From: Syntrophomonas sp. UBA5288
GTDB lineage: Bacteria; Bacillota; Syntrophomonadia; Syntrophomonadales; Syntrophomonadaceae
Assembly: GCA_002408445.1 (NCBI GenBank)
Contig: DHSK01000176.1
Location: 1 to 19,408, forward strand
DNA: 19,408 bases
Direction of reading: 5' to 3'
Shown: piece by piece, positions 6,228-13,746 of the stretch
Layout of the letters: each line of letters begins with the position of its first letter
How positions within the stretch are numbered: the stretch's first letter is position 1
Position numbers and translations under genes: made by a program
Notes under the pieces: model-generated
The model's database searches: none
What the model was told of the DNA's origin: nothing
The model's input: only the letters and a program-made list of their open reading frames with translations

Positions 6228-7511
6228 TTAGCGCAAATTATAGTAAACTCCCATACCGCGGTATATGGCAAATATGTCGAGCTCTTCCTCAATGCGCATG
6301 AGTTGATTGTATTTGGCGATCCGGTCGGTCCGGGCCGGGGCTCCGCTCTTGATTTGCCCTACGTTGGTGGCTACAGCGATATCGGCGATAGTGGAGTCCT
6401 CGGTTTCACCCGAACGGTGTGATATGACGCAGGTGTAGCCTGCCCGTTTGGCCATTTCGATGGTATCCAGAGTTTCGGTCAGAGTACCTATCTGATTCAC
6501 TTTAATTAAAATGCTGTTGCATACTCCTTTTTCGATACCCTCGGCCAGACGCTCGGTATTAGTTACGAAAACATCGTCACCCACCAGCTGAATTTTATGG
6601 CCCAGTGCGTCGGTCAGCTTTTTCCAGCCCTCCCAATCATCTTCAGCCATGCCGTCTTCGATGGAAATGATAGGGTATTTATCAACCAGAGAACTGTAGT
6701 AACTTACCATTTCGTCCGGGGTCAGCTGCCGGTTCTCGCTGGCCAGGTCATATTTGCCGTCTTTGTATATTTCGCTGGCAGCTACATCGAGACCGATTTT
6801 AATATCTTCGCCCGGCTGGTAACCCGCTGCTTTAATGGCTTCTACAATGACATCGATAGCAGCCTGGTTGGAGGGCAAATCAGGGGCAAAGCCGCCTTCG
6901 TCACCGACTGAAGTAGTCAGCTGCTTGGAACTTAATACCTTTTTTAAAGCCTGATATACTTCCGCTCCCATGCGCAGGGCTTCTCTGAAATTAGGCGCTC
7001 CGGTCGGAACAATCATAAATTCCTGAATGTCGACATTATTATCGGCATGTTTGCCGCCATTTAAAATGTTCATCATAGGTACGGGTATTTCTTTGGCATT
7101 TACTCCGCCGATATACTGGTAAAGCGGCATATCCAGATAGTTGGCTGCGGCGCGGGCTGCGGCCAGGGAAACGCCCAGAATGGCGTTGGCGCCCAGCTTG
7201 GATTTATTGGGGGTTCCGTCCAGGTCCAGCATAAGGCTGTCTATATCCAGCTGACCCAGAACATCCATGCCCACGATCTCCGGTGCAATGATGGAATTTA
7301 CGTTGTCTACCGCCTGCAGGACCCCTTTGCCGTTATAGCGTTTTTTATCTCCGTCTCTCAATTCTACCGCTTCATGGGCCCCGGTGGAGGCACCGGACGG
7401 AACTATGGCTCTGCCCATGGTACCATCTTCCAAAATAATCTCTACCTCTACGGTAGGATTGCCGCGGGAATCGAGTACTTCCCGGGCATAGACATCAGCT
7501 ATGATACTCAT
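6228..7511 (-). CDS. eno: Enolase (2-phosphoglycerate dehydratase)
   Basis: Enolase interconverts 2-phosphoglycerate and phosphoenolpyruvate in the cytoplasm. The 427-residue protein is collinear with bacterial enolases. It has the N-terminal signature AREVLDSRGNPTVEVE, the flexible-loop motif PSGASTGAHEA at 38-48, acid/base Glu205 in SVGDEGGFAPD and Lys337 in SILIKVNQIGTLTE. The Mg ligands are Asp242, Glu285 and Asp312, and the family signature SHRSGETED is at 365-373. The ATG follows AAAGGAG by about ten bases. It is the last gene of the cggR-gapA-pgk-tpiA-gpmI-eno set and is followed by a strong terminator. The 266-bp gap to gpmI is filled by three repeat families, which may weaken co-transcription; I see no clear separate promoter. 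Confidence 0.98.
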   Translation of the reverse strand: MSIIADVYAREVLDSRGNPTVEVEIILEDGTMGRAIVPSGASTGAHEAVELRDGDKKRYNGKGVLQAVDNVNSIIAPEIVGMDVLGQLDIDSLMLDLDGTPNKSKLGANAILGVSLAAARAAANYLDMPLYQYIGGVNAKEIPVPMMNILNGGKHADNNVDIQEFMIVPTGAPNFREALRMGAEVYQALKKVLSSKQLTTSVGDEGGFAPDLPSNQAAIDVIVEAIKAAGYQPGEDIKIGLDVAASEIYKDGKYDLASENRQLTPDEMVSYYSSLVDKYPIISIEDGMAEDDWEGWKKLTDALGHKIQLVGDDVFVTNTERLAEGIEKGVCNSILIKVNQIGTLTETLDTIEMAKRAGYTCVISHRSGETEDSTIADIAVATNVGQIKSGAPARTDRIAKYNQLMRIEEELDIFAIYRGMGVYYNLR

Positions 7512-7530
7512 TTTATATCTCTCCTTTCGT

Positions 7531-7582
7531 AATTAAAAATTCAATACAGAAAAACCTGATTTAATATGATTAGCCCTGATTC
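7531..7582 (+). repeat. AT-rich dispersed repeat, copy 1
   Basis: This is a degenerate copy of a unit whose best copies read roughly AACACTGAAGGACACTGATT, then TAATATGATTAACACTGATTT. Other copies are at 11274, 11505, 16552 and 19252. It lies upstream of eno and directly adjoins the palindromic unit at 7604, forming a compound also found inverted at 11427-11555. Confidence 0.6.
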
Positions 7583-7603
7583 TGATAATGACAACCATAT
7601 AAA

Positions 7604-7667
7604 CCGTAGGCCGGTCTATGCCCTACGGGTACAACTGATGTTCCCGACTATTAAGGACGCAGGGCGG
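7604..7667 (+). repeat. 64-bp palindromic dispersed repeat, copy 1
   Basis: It contains CCGTAGG paired with CCTACGG (hairpin), then GGTACAACTGATGTTCCC and GACTATTAAGGACGCAGG. A near-identical copy in opposite orientation lies at 11427-11490, differing mainly by a four-base TTAC indel and a few substitutions. No coding potential was seen. Confidence 0.85.
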
Positions 7668-7675
7668 TGCAATAA

Positions 7676-7751
7676 TGTCATCCTGAGGCAAAGCCGAAGG
7701 ATCTCCCCGATCCGCAAGGGAAAAGATCCTTCACTAATGTTCAGGATGACA
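7676..7751. repeat. Complete TGTCATCCTGA palindromic element, 76 bp
   Basis: The ends are perfect 11-bp inverted repeats, TGTCATCCTGA (7676-7686) and TCAGGATGACA (7741-7751). Nested inside are perfect 9-bp arms GAAGGATCT (7696-7704) and AGATCCTTC (7724-7732). It resembles non-coding palindromes found in many bacterial genomes. A half copy is at 5285-5316. It lies 26 bases after the gpmI stop, where the RNA hairpin could affect message stability or termination. Confidence 0.85.
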
Positions 7752-7777
7752 GGCCGGTCATGAGGGAATCCCCTTAG

Positions 7778-9313
7778 TTATTTCACCAAAGAACGTCCGG
7801 TCATTTCGGCCGGGATAGGCAGGTTGAGCAAACTTAACAGAGTAGGGGCAATGTCCTGCAAAGAGCCATCTTCCCTCAGCGCTGCATTACGATGTTTTTC
7901 CGACACCAGTATGAACGGTACCCGGCAAGTGGTATGAGCCGTGAAAGGGCTACCGGTTTCGGGGGAGACCATCATTTCACAGTTGCCGTGATCGGCGGTT
8001 ATGAGTACGATTCCGTTTTTCTCCAGTACCCGCTCCACCACCTCGTGCAAACATTGGTCAACCGTCTGGACCGCCTTAACCGCAGCCTCAAGCACTCCCG
8101 TATGTCCTACCATATCCGGGTTGGCATAGTTTAATACCACCACATCGTAATAATCCCGCTCCAGTTCCTGCAATAATTTATCGGTAACCTCTCTGGCACT
8201 CATCTCCGGGGCCAAGTTATAAGTAGCTACCGACGGTGAAGGGATGAGAACCCGGTCTTCACCCGGATTGGGTGTTTCCACCCCGCCGTTGAAGAAAAAG
8301 GTTACATGAGCATATTTTTCCGTTTCCGCGATGCGCAGTTGTTTAAGCCCTCTCTGGGCAAGCACTTCACCCAGGGTGTGGTTCAAATCCTGCGGCACGA
8401 AGGCCACCGGAGCCTTGATGCTCGCATCATATTGGGTCATACAGACATAGTAGACTTCCGGTCTTTGCCGGCGGTCAAAACCGTCCATGTCTTTATCCAC
8501 GAAGGCCCGGGTTATCTGGCGCGCCCGGTCCGCCCGGAAGTTAAAAAATATTACCGCATCTCCGTCTTTGACCAATCCCAGCGGCTCTGATTTTTCATCA
8601 ACCAGCACCACCGGTTCCACAAATTCATCGGTTATGCGGTTTTCATAGCTGTTTTCCAAGGCGGCCTGGGCATTGGCCGCCTTTTTGCCTTCGCCCAGCA
8701 CCAGAGCATTATAAGCCTTCTCGATCCGGTCCCAGTGCTTATCCCGGTCCATGCCATAATAGCGTCCTCCCAGAGTGGCTATTTCACCGCATCCGGTAGC
8801 ACGCATCTTTTGCTGCAAGGCCTCGATAAAGGTCAGCGCAGTTTTAGGTCCGACATCACGTCCATCCAAAAAAGCATGGAAGAAAACGGAGTCGACTTTA
8901 TTACGGGCGCATAATTCCAGCAGGGCATAAATATGCTCAATGTGACTGTGCACTCCCCCATCGGACAGAAGCCCCATCAAATGTACCGAGCCCTGGTGAG
9001 CCTGGGCATATTCGATGGCTTTTAAAAATTCCGGGTTGCTGAAGAAGCTCTGGTCTTCAATGGCCTTGAAGATACGGGATATTTCCTGATAAACGATTCT
9101 TCCCGATCCTATGTTCAAATGTCCGACTTCGGAATTTCCCATCAGCCCATCCGGCAAGCCGACATCCTTACCGGAGCATTTTAACAAAGTGTGGGGATAA
9201 TTCTGTTCCAGTTGGCAAAAATTTTCCGGATGGGCGAGGGTAATCGAATTGTCACTGCATTCTTTCCGCTCTCCCCATCCGTCCAGTATCATTAATAATA
9301 AGGGTTCGCTCAT
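7778..9313 (-). CDS. gpmI: 2,3-bisphosphoglycerate-independent phosphoglycerate mutase
   Basis: The Mn-dependent cofactor-independent mutase converts 3-phosphoglycerate to 2-phosphoglycerate and belongs to the alkaline phosphatase superfamily. From the chosen ATG the product has 511 residues, the usual family length. Asp11 in MILDGWG and nucleophile Ser61 in GLMGNSEVGHLNIG are in place. So are the metal motifs NYANPDMVGHTG and LITADHGNCE near the C-terminus. An in-frame TTG three codons upstream is possible, but the ATG at 9313 shares an ATGA overlap with the tpiA stop, indicating translational coupling, and matches family N-termini. This enzyme type is sensitive to pH and Mn and is common in spore-forming Firmicutes. 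It is part of the glycolytic operon. Confidence 0.97.
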   Translation of the reverse strand: MSEPLLLMILDGWGERKECSDNSITLAHPENFCQLEQNYPHTLLKCSGKDVGLPDGLMGNSEVGHLNIGSGRIVYQEISRIFKAIEDQSFFSNPEFLKAIEYAQAHQGSVHLMGLLSDGGVHSHIEHIYALLELCARNKVDSVFFHAFLDGRDVGPKTALTFIEALQQKMRATGCGEIATLGGRYYGMDRDKHWDRIEKAYNALVLGEGKKAANAQAALENSYENRITDEFVEPVVLVDEKSEPLGLVKDGDAVIFFNFRADRARQITRAFVDKDMDGFDRRQRPEVYYVCMTQYDASIKAPVAFVPQDLNHTLGEVLAQRGLKQLRIAETEKYAHVTFFFNGGVETPNPGEDRVLIPSPSVATYNLAPEMSAREVTDKLLQELERDYYDVVVLNYANPDMVGHTGVLEAAVKAVQTVDQCLHEVVERVLEKNGIVLITADHGNCEMMVSPETGSPFTAHTTCRVPFILVSEKHRNAALREDGSLQDIAPTLLSLLNLPIPAEMTGRSLVK

Positions 9314-10065
9314 TTTATACAAAGCCTCACTATCCGGGCCAGAGTATCGGCCTCCAGGCTGGCCCCGCCTACCAGAGCGCCGTCGATATCTTCCCGGTTC
9401 ATAAACCCTTCTATGTTATCCGGTTTAACACTGCCGCCATAAAGTATCCGGATGGCATCAGCCTGGTTGTGGTCATAGAGTTTGGTTATATAGTCACGAA
9501 TAAAACCAATCATCTCCTGGGCATCGTCCGTGCTGGCATTTACCCCGGTGCCAATCGCCCAGACCGGCTCATAGGCTATTACCAGTTCTCCGCCCGTCAG
9601 GGCAATATCTTTTAAGGCGCCGTCCAGCTGCATTTTCACGACCTCGCGGGCCCGGTTGTTTTTGCGTTCCTGCAGGGTCTCGCCTACGCATAATATAGGC
9701 TTAAGCCCGCCCTGCAGAGCCGCTTTCAGTTTGCGGTTTACCATAACATCGGTTTCACCCATCAGCTGCCGGCGTTCCGAATGCCCTATGATAACGTAGC
9801 GGCAGCCCACGTCGGTAAGCATGGCCGGGGATATCTCGCCGGTAAAAGCCCCTTTTTCCTCCCAGAAAATATCCTGTGCCCCCAGGTTTACCCTGGTGGG
9901 GGATAGCTTTTCCCGCAGGGGAAAGAGCGAGGTAAAAGGCGGACAAATAACCATCTCCACCTCTTGGACATCCTGCACCAGGGGCAGGAAGCCATCCGCA
10001 AAGCGGGTGGACTCCGCTACGGTATTATTCATTTTCCAATTGGCTGCGATTAAAGGTGTGCGCAA
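9310..10065 (-). CDS. tpiA: Triosephosphate isomerase
   Basis: It interconverts dihydroxyacetone phosphate and glyceraldehyde 3-phosphate. The 251-residue TIM barrel shows Asn9 and Lys11 in AANWKMN, catalytic His95 in YVIIGHSERR, catalytic Glu166 in IAYEPVWAIGTG, and the phosphate-gripper motifs ILYGGSVKPDN and LVGGASL near the end. The start is TTG (TTG CGC ACA CCT), preceded by GAGGGTGA; the encoded N-terminus RTPLIAANWKMN fits the family and the next Met (Met12) is inside the active site. It is 12 bases downstream of pgk and overlaps gpmI by four bases, so the three genes are tightly coupled. Confidence 0.97.
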   Translation of the reverse strand: MRTPLIAANWKMNNTVAESTRFADGFLPLVQDVQEVEMVICPPFTSLFPLREKLSPTRVNLGAQDIFWEEKGAFTGEISPAMLTDVGCRYVIIGHSERRQLMGETDVMVNRKLKAALQGGLKPILCVGETLQERKNNRAREVVKMQLDGALKDIALTGGELVIAYEPVWAIGTGVNASTDDAQEMIGFIRDYITKLYDHNQADAIRILYGGSVKPDNIEGFMNREDIDGALVGGASLEADTLARIVRLCIK

Positions 10066-10077
10066 AAAATCACCCTC

Positions 10078-11256
10078 TTACTTTTCACAAGATTCTACGC
10101 CGGGAAGTACCTTTCCCTCCATAAATTCCAGGGTAGCACCGCCGCCGGTAGATATATGAGTAATGTCCTTTTCCAGCCCCAAAGCAACCGGAATAGCGGC
10201 TGTATCTCCTCCGCCTATGACGCTTACCGCTTTGGAAGCTGCTATCGCCCGGGCAATTTCTTCTGTCCCGCGGGCAAACTGAGCATATTCGTAAACTCCC
10301 GCCGGGCCGTTCCAGACAATAGTATGGGCCTGCATAATCTGCTCCTTAAAGGCTTTAATGGTTTCCGGCCCGATATCCAGTATCATCTGATCGGCTGGCA
10401 CCTTGTCTACCGTAACCTGGCTGCTCGCTGCGTCGGCTGCTATGGCTGGTGCAACCACCGCGTCAGTTGGCAGCATGATGCGACATTTGTTACCGGAACG
10501 CTCCAGTAAGCTTTTGGCCTCATTCAGCAGGTCACCTTCACAAATGGATTTGCCGATATTATAGCCCTGGGCTTTAATAAAAGTGTTGGCCATCCCGCCG
10601 CCGATCAGGATAACGTCCATTTTTTCCATCAGGTTCTTAATAAGCTTTACTTTATCCGCCACTTTGGAACCGCCCAGTATTGCCACCCGCGGGCTTTCCG
10701 GATGCTCCAGCGCTTTTCTGAGCATGGAAACCTCGGTCTCCAGCAAGAAGCCGGCATAGGCGGGAATAAAGTCCGCCACCCCGGTCGTGGAGGAATGTGC
10801 CCGGTGGGCGGAGCCAAATGCATCGTTGACAAAAACGTCGCCCAGAGCCGCCAGTTTCCTGGAGAATTCGGGATCGTTTTTTTCTTCTTCGGCATGGAAC
10901 CGTACATTTTCCAGCATCAATACTTCGCCTGGCCGTAAGGCATCAACTGCAGCCTGTGCTTCCGCGCCAATACAATCGGGAGCCATCTGCACCGGCCGGT
11001 TCAAAAGGGTACCCAGATGAGCCGCCACCGTTTTTAAGCTGTACTCAGGATTAGGCTTGCCTTTGGGTCTGCCCAGATGACTCATCAGTATCAAACGGCC
11101 TTCATTTTTTATTACATATTCGATCGTGGGCAGGGCAGCTTTCATTTTATTATCGTCTATGATATTGCCTTCCTTATCCATCGGTACATTGAAGTCAACT
11201 CTCATTAAGACCCGTTTGTTTTTCAGCTGAATATCTCTTATACTTCTCAAGTTCAT
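10078..11256 (-). CDS. pgk: Phosphoglycerate kinase
   Basis: Transfers phosphate from 1,3-bisphosphoglycerate to ADP, the first ATP-yielding step of lower glycolysis. The 392 residues form the two-lobed kinase. The N-lobe substrate motif VLMRVDFNVP is at 16-25 and SHLGRPKG at 59-66. The C-lobe nucleotide motifs are GGSKVADKVKLI and, near the end, GGGDTAAI (from 348) and ISTGGGA (from 368). It is not fused to triosephosphate isomerase. ATG at 11256 gives the family-like N-terminus MNLRSIRDI; GGAGG lies only three bases upstream, so the TTG at codon 3 could also initiate. A repeat-filled 312-bp gap separates it from gapA, unlike the compact operon of many relatives. Confidence 0.98.
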   Translation of the reverse strand: MNLRSIRDIQLKNKRVLMRVDFNVPMDKEGNIIDDNKMKAALPTIEYVIKNEGRLILMSHLGRPKGKPNPEYSLKTVAAHLGTLLNRPVQMAPDCIGAEAQAAVDALRPGEVLMLENVRFHAEEEKNDPEFSRKLAALGDVFVNDAFGSAHRAHSSTTGVADFIPAYAGFLLETEVSMLRKALEHPESPRVAILGGSKVADKVKLIKNLMEKMDVILIGGGMANTFIKAQGYNIGKSICEGDLLNEAKSLLERSGNKCRIMLPTDAVVAPAIAADAASSQVTVDKVPADQMILDIGPETIKAFKEQIMQAHTIVWNGPAGVYEYAQFARGTEEIARAIAASKAVSVIGGGDTAAIPVALGLEKDITHISTGGGATLEFMEGKVLPGVESCEK

Positions 11257-11273
11257 TCACCTCCGGTTGGAAT

Positions 11274-11322
11274 TCAACACTGATCGACACTGATTTAATT
11301 ATGAAAGACACAGATTTTTATT
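11274..11322 (+). repeat. AT-rich dispersed repeat, copy 2
   Basis: Reads AACACTGATCGACACTGATT followed by TAATTATGAAAGACACAGAT. With the inverted copy at 11505-11555 it bounds a ~280-bp stretch between gapA and pgk like terminal inverted repeats. No target-site duplication is evident. Confidence 0.65.
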
Positions 11323-11426
11323 AATCATAATCTCAAATTCATTTTCACCATGCCAACGGGATATAACCATTTATGAATAAGATGGTATGTTCTAATATTA
11401 TCCTGGCGGAGGATTTCAATTATCGT

Positions 11427-11490
11427 CCTGCGTCCTTAATAGTCGTAAGGGAACATCAGTTGTACCCGTAGGGCATAGACCAGCCTACGC
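11427..11490 (-). repeat. 64-bp palindromic dispersed repeat, copy 2 (inverted)
   Basis: Inverted copy of 7604-7667: CCTGCGTCCTTAATAGTC, then GGGAACATCAGTTGTACC, then CGTAGGGCATAGACCAGCC. Together with the adjoining AT-rich unit it is a compound repeat matching 7531-7667 in reverse. The rest of the 11257-11568 gap shows no gene or good terminator. Confidence 0.85.
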
Positions 11491-11504
11491 TTTAATATAA
11501 TTGG

Positions 11505-11555
11505 AAAAATCAGTGTTAATCATATTGAATCTGTGTCCTTCTGTGTTTAATTTTC
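11505..11555 (-). repeat. AT-rich dispersed repeat, copy 3 (inverted)
   Basis: Reads AAAATCAGTGTTAATCATAT then TGAATCTGTGTCCTTCTGTG. It is close to the reverse complement of the copy at 19252-19301. Confidence 0.7.
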
Positions 11556-11568
11556 TTACTAATTAAGA

Positions 11569-12573
11569 CTATAACCCCTTAGAGGCAATGTATTCGACCA
11601 AGTCAACCACCCGGGTGGAATAAGCCCATTCGTTGTCATACCAGGCAATAACCTTGGCCATCTTGTCACCCATGGTCATGGTAAGCAGCCCATCAAGTAC
11701 CGCCGAATTGCTTTCACCGTTATAATCTTTGGAAACCAGTGGCTCTTCGGTATATTTTAAGATGCCTTTCAGATTGCTCTCTGAGGCAGCTTTGAAAGCA
11801 GCGTTGATTTCACTGGCGGTAGCACCCTTTTTCAATTCTACGGTCAGGTCAACCAGGGAGACATTCGGAGTAGGTACCCGAACTGCCAATCCATCCAGTT
11901 TGCCTTTAAGCTCCGGTATAACTTCCCCTACCGCGCTAGCCGCACCGGTAGTAGTAGGTATAATGGACAGTGCGGCCGCCCTGGCCCGGCGCAAATCGTT
12001 GTGGTCGAGGTCCAGCACCCGCTGATCATTGGTATAAGAATGGATGGTATTCATCAAGCCTTTTTCAATGCCAAATTCGTCCAGTAATACTTTGGCCACC
12101 GGAGCCAGACAATTGGTAGTGCAGGAGGCATTGGACAGTATCTGATGAGCAGGAGTGTATTTATCATGATTAACACCCATTACCGCGGTCAAATCCACGT
12201 TTTTGCCCGGAGCAGTGATAACGACTTTGGAAGCCCCGGCAGTCAGATGTTTGGCCGCTTTATCCCGGCTGCGGAATTTGCCGGTTCCCTCTATTACTAC
12301 TTGGACCCCCAGGTCCTTCCAGGGGAGTTTTTCCGGTTCTTTTTCAGACAGATACTTAAATCTTTTCCCGTTTACTACTATCTCATCACCTTCTACAGCC
12401 ACATCGCCCTGATATTGGCCATGTATGGAATCATACCTGAAAAGATGGGCCCCTGTTTTGGGATCACCCAGGTCATTAACTGCTACTATCTCCACATCGT
12501 CTCTTTGTAACGCTACCCGCGCTACCAGGCGTCCAATACGCCCAAAGCCATTAATTGCGATCTTCACCGACAT
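11569..12573 (-). CDS. gapA: Glyceraldehyde-3-phosphate dehydrogenase, type I
   Basis: Oxidises glyceraldehyde 3-phosphate to 1,3-bisphosphoglycerate with a nicotinamide cofactor. The 334-residue protein has the Rossmann motif INGFGRIGR (7-15), catalytic Cys151 in SNASCTTNCLAP, and His178 in NTIHSYTNDQ. Asp34 in VNDLGD, the residue that contacts the adenosine ribose in NAD-linked enzymes, is present. In the S-loop, the Pro usual in NAD-specific enzymes (LDLPH, Pro188 in Bacillus numbering) is Asp here (LDLDH). Placement next to cggR argues for the glycolytic, NAD-linked role. The ATG lies inside the last codons of cggR (10-base overlap, different frame), with AAAGGAT about ten bases upstream. 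It is expected to be repressed by CggR and induced by glycolytic sugar phosphates. Confidence 0.97.
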   Translation of the reverse strand: MSVKIAINGFGRIGRLVARVALQRDDVEIVAVNDLGDPKTGAHLFRYDSIHGQYQGDVAVEGDEIVVNGKRFKYLSEKEPEKLPWKDLGVQVVIEGTGKFRSRDKAAKHLTAGASKVVITAPGKNVDLTAVMGVNHDKYTPAHQILSNASCTTNCLAPVAKVLLDEFGIEKGLMNTIHSYTNDQRVLDLDHNDLRRARAAALSIIPTTTGAASAVGEVIPELKGKLDGLAVRVPTPNVSLVDLTVELKKGATASEINAAFKAASESNLKGILKYTEEPLVSKDYNGESNSAVLDGLLTMTMGDKMAKVIAWYDNEWAYSTRVVDLVEYIASKGL

Positions 12574-13601
12574 TTATGATCATCCTTTCCACAGATTATT
12601 TTTTTAGCCGCACCCTCGTCAGTAATAAGGACATCGCGCCTTCGGTTCCGTAAAACGGACTCTATCGCCATGGCCTTATTGCTGCCCCCGGCAACAGCCA
12701 CAACGGTATCTATACTTGCTATATCATCACCCTCCAGACCTATGCCCGGAGTCTCATATACTATATTGCCCAGATTGTCAAAATAATATCTCAAAGCTTC
12801 CCCCACGGCCTGACCTTCATTTAAAATTTGAATTTGTTCAGCCGTAAGTCCGCGCCGGTTAGCCATTTCAATCGCAGGTCCGATACCGTGTATCAGCAGG
12901 TTGCTGGATTTTATGAGGTTTACCACCTCACGAATATGATTATCTCTTTTTAAAGCCTCCGCCGTACTCTGTTCCAGACTGTCGGGGATATGCAGGAGCC
13001 GGTACTGGGCTCCGATAGCCTGGGCAATACGCGCGGCGATGGTGCTGGCCTGTTGTTCCATTTTTTCACCCAGCCCGCCGCGGGCCGGTACTACCATAAC
13101 ATCAGGTACATTTCGTCCTTTTATAGCATCTGCCATTTCCGCCAGAGTAGTGCCACCGGTGACGGCTACTACGCAGCCGGGATACAGGGCATTTAAAAGG
13201 AAACGGGCAGCAGCCCGGCCCAGGTCTTTTTTAGCCAGAGCATCCCCGTAAGAATCACCGGGAACAATGATTACCTCTTTCAGATCGAATCTTTCTTTCA
13301 GCCTGTCGGCCAGGGTGTTGATTTTGAAGAGATAAGGGATAACCTCGTCTATCTCGTTGAGTAAATCCTGACCACAGGCAGTCAGATAAAGTCCTGCCGG
13401 GGTGGTGGCTATAGCGCCCCTTTCCCGCAGAGTATCTACCTCGGTGCGGACCAGACGTTCACTGCATCCGGTATTGCGGGCTATTTGCCGGCGTCCCACC
13501 GGAGCATTATGCAGAATCTGCCTTAAGACCTGGTAACGCACTTCCATTATTTCAATGGCTTCAGGAGCAAACCGTTCCATTATGGTAAATAACTGATTCA
13601 T
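12564..13601 (-). CDS. cggR: Central glycolytic genes regulator CggR (SorC family)
   Basis: A 345-residue repressor. Residues of about 20-90 form a DNA-binding winged helix (RQILHNAPVGRRQIARNTGC, then SERLVRTEVDTLRERGAI). The rest is a SorC-type sugar-binding domain, with motifs VVAVTGGTTLAEMADAI, MVVPARGGLGE, HGIGPAIEMA and VVAVAGGSNKAMAI. In Bacillus, CggR represses cggR-gapA-pgk-tpiA-gpmI-eno and is released by fructose 1,6-bisphosphate. Here the downstream gene order is the same, so the target is inferred with confidence. The ATG follows AGGAG by about eight bases. Its promoter and a tandem operator-like array lie in the 145-bp gap to rpoN. It overlaps gapA by 10 bases, closer coupling than in B. 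subtilis. Confidence 0.95.
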   Translation of the reverse strand: MNQLFTIMERFAPEAIEIMEVRYQVLRQILHNAPVGRRQIARNTGCSERLVRTEVDTLRERGAIATTPAGLYLTACGQDLLNEIDEVIPYLFKINTLADRLKERFDLKEVIIVPGDSYGDALAKKDLGRAAARFLLNALYPGCVVAVTGGTTLAEMADAIKGRNVPDVMVVPARGGLGEKMEQQASTIAARIAQAIGAQYRLLHIPDSLEQSTAEALKRDNHIREVVNLIKSSNLLIHGIGPAIEMANRRGLTAEQIQILNEGQAVGEALRYYFDNLGNIVYETPGIGLEGDDIASIDTVVAVAGGSNKAMAIESVLRNRRRDVLITDEGAAKKIICGKDDHKCR

Positions 13602-13620
13602 AGTAAGACTCCTATTTTAT

Positions 13621-13661
13621 ATGTGGGACATTATTGTCCACAGGGCCAAATCTGTCCCTAC
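13621..13661 (-). promoter_or_regulatory. Probable CggR operator (tandem imperfect palindromes)
   Basis: On the minus strand, AGGGACAGATTTGGCC is followed after a few bases by GTGGACAATAATGTCCCAC. The B. subtilis operator is two CGGGAC-N6-TGTC blocks in tandem. This site has the same two-block layout, but the second block has a spacer one base shorter and the first is degenerate in its 3' half. It ends about 20 bases before the cggR start and lies downstream of the likely transcription start, as in the Bacillus roadblock arrangement. Confidence 0.65.
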
Positions 13662-13701
13662 TCAACCAAAATGAGACACAAATCCACCTGATTTCAGTAA
13701 T

Positions 13702-13710
13702 ATTATATCA
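13702..13710 (-). promoter_or_regulatory. Extended -10 promoter of the cggR-glycolysis operon
   Basis: The minus strand reads TGATATAAT, a consensus -10 with the TG extension. No good -35 lies 16-18 bases upstream, which suits an extended -10 promoter. Transcription would start near 13695, about 35 bases before the operator array. Confidence 0.55.
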
Positions 13711-13746
13711 CAATACCGGAAATAAAATGCATAATGTTTTCGTCTT

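Noticed and set aside
6597..6911. Plus-strand frames opposite eno, rnr, gpmI, rpoN and other genes
   Set aside because: They are antisense shadows of well-identified genes and have no start signals or family features.
7676..7751. CRISPR-like or direct repeat array
   Set aside because: The palindromes here are single copies of different families with no regular repeat-spacer pattern anywhere in the window.
9314..9322. Upstream TTG start for gpmI
   Set aside because: The ATG at 9313 gives the usual 511-residue length and the ATGA overlap with tpiA.
13621..13661. GGGACA/TGTCCC sequence upstream of cggR as another REP palindrome
   Set aside because: Its two-block layout and position between promoter and cggR fit a CggR operator better, and it lacks the internal CA/AA mismatch of the REP-like copies.
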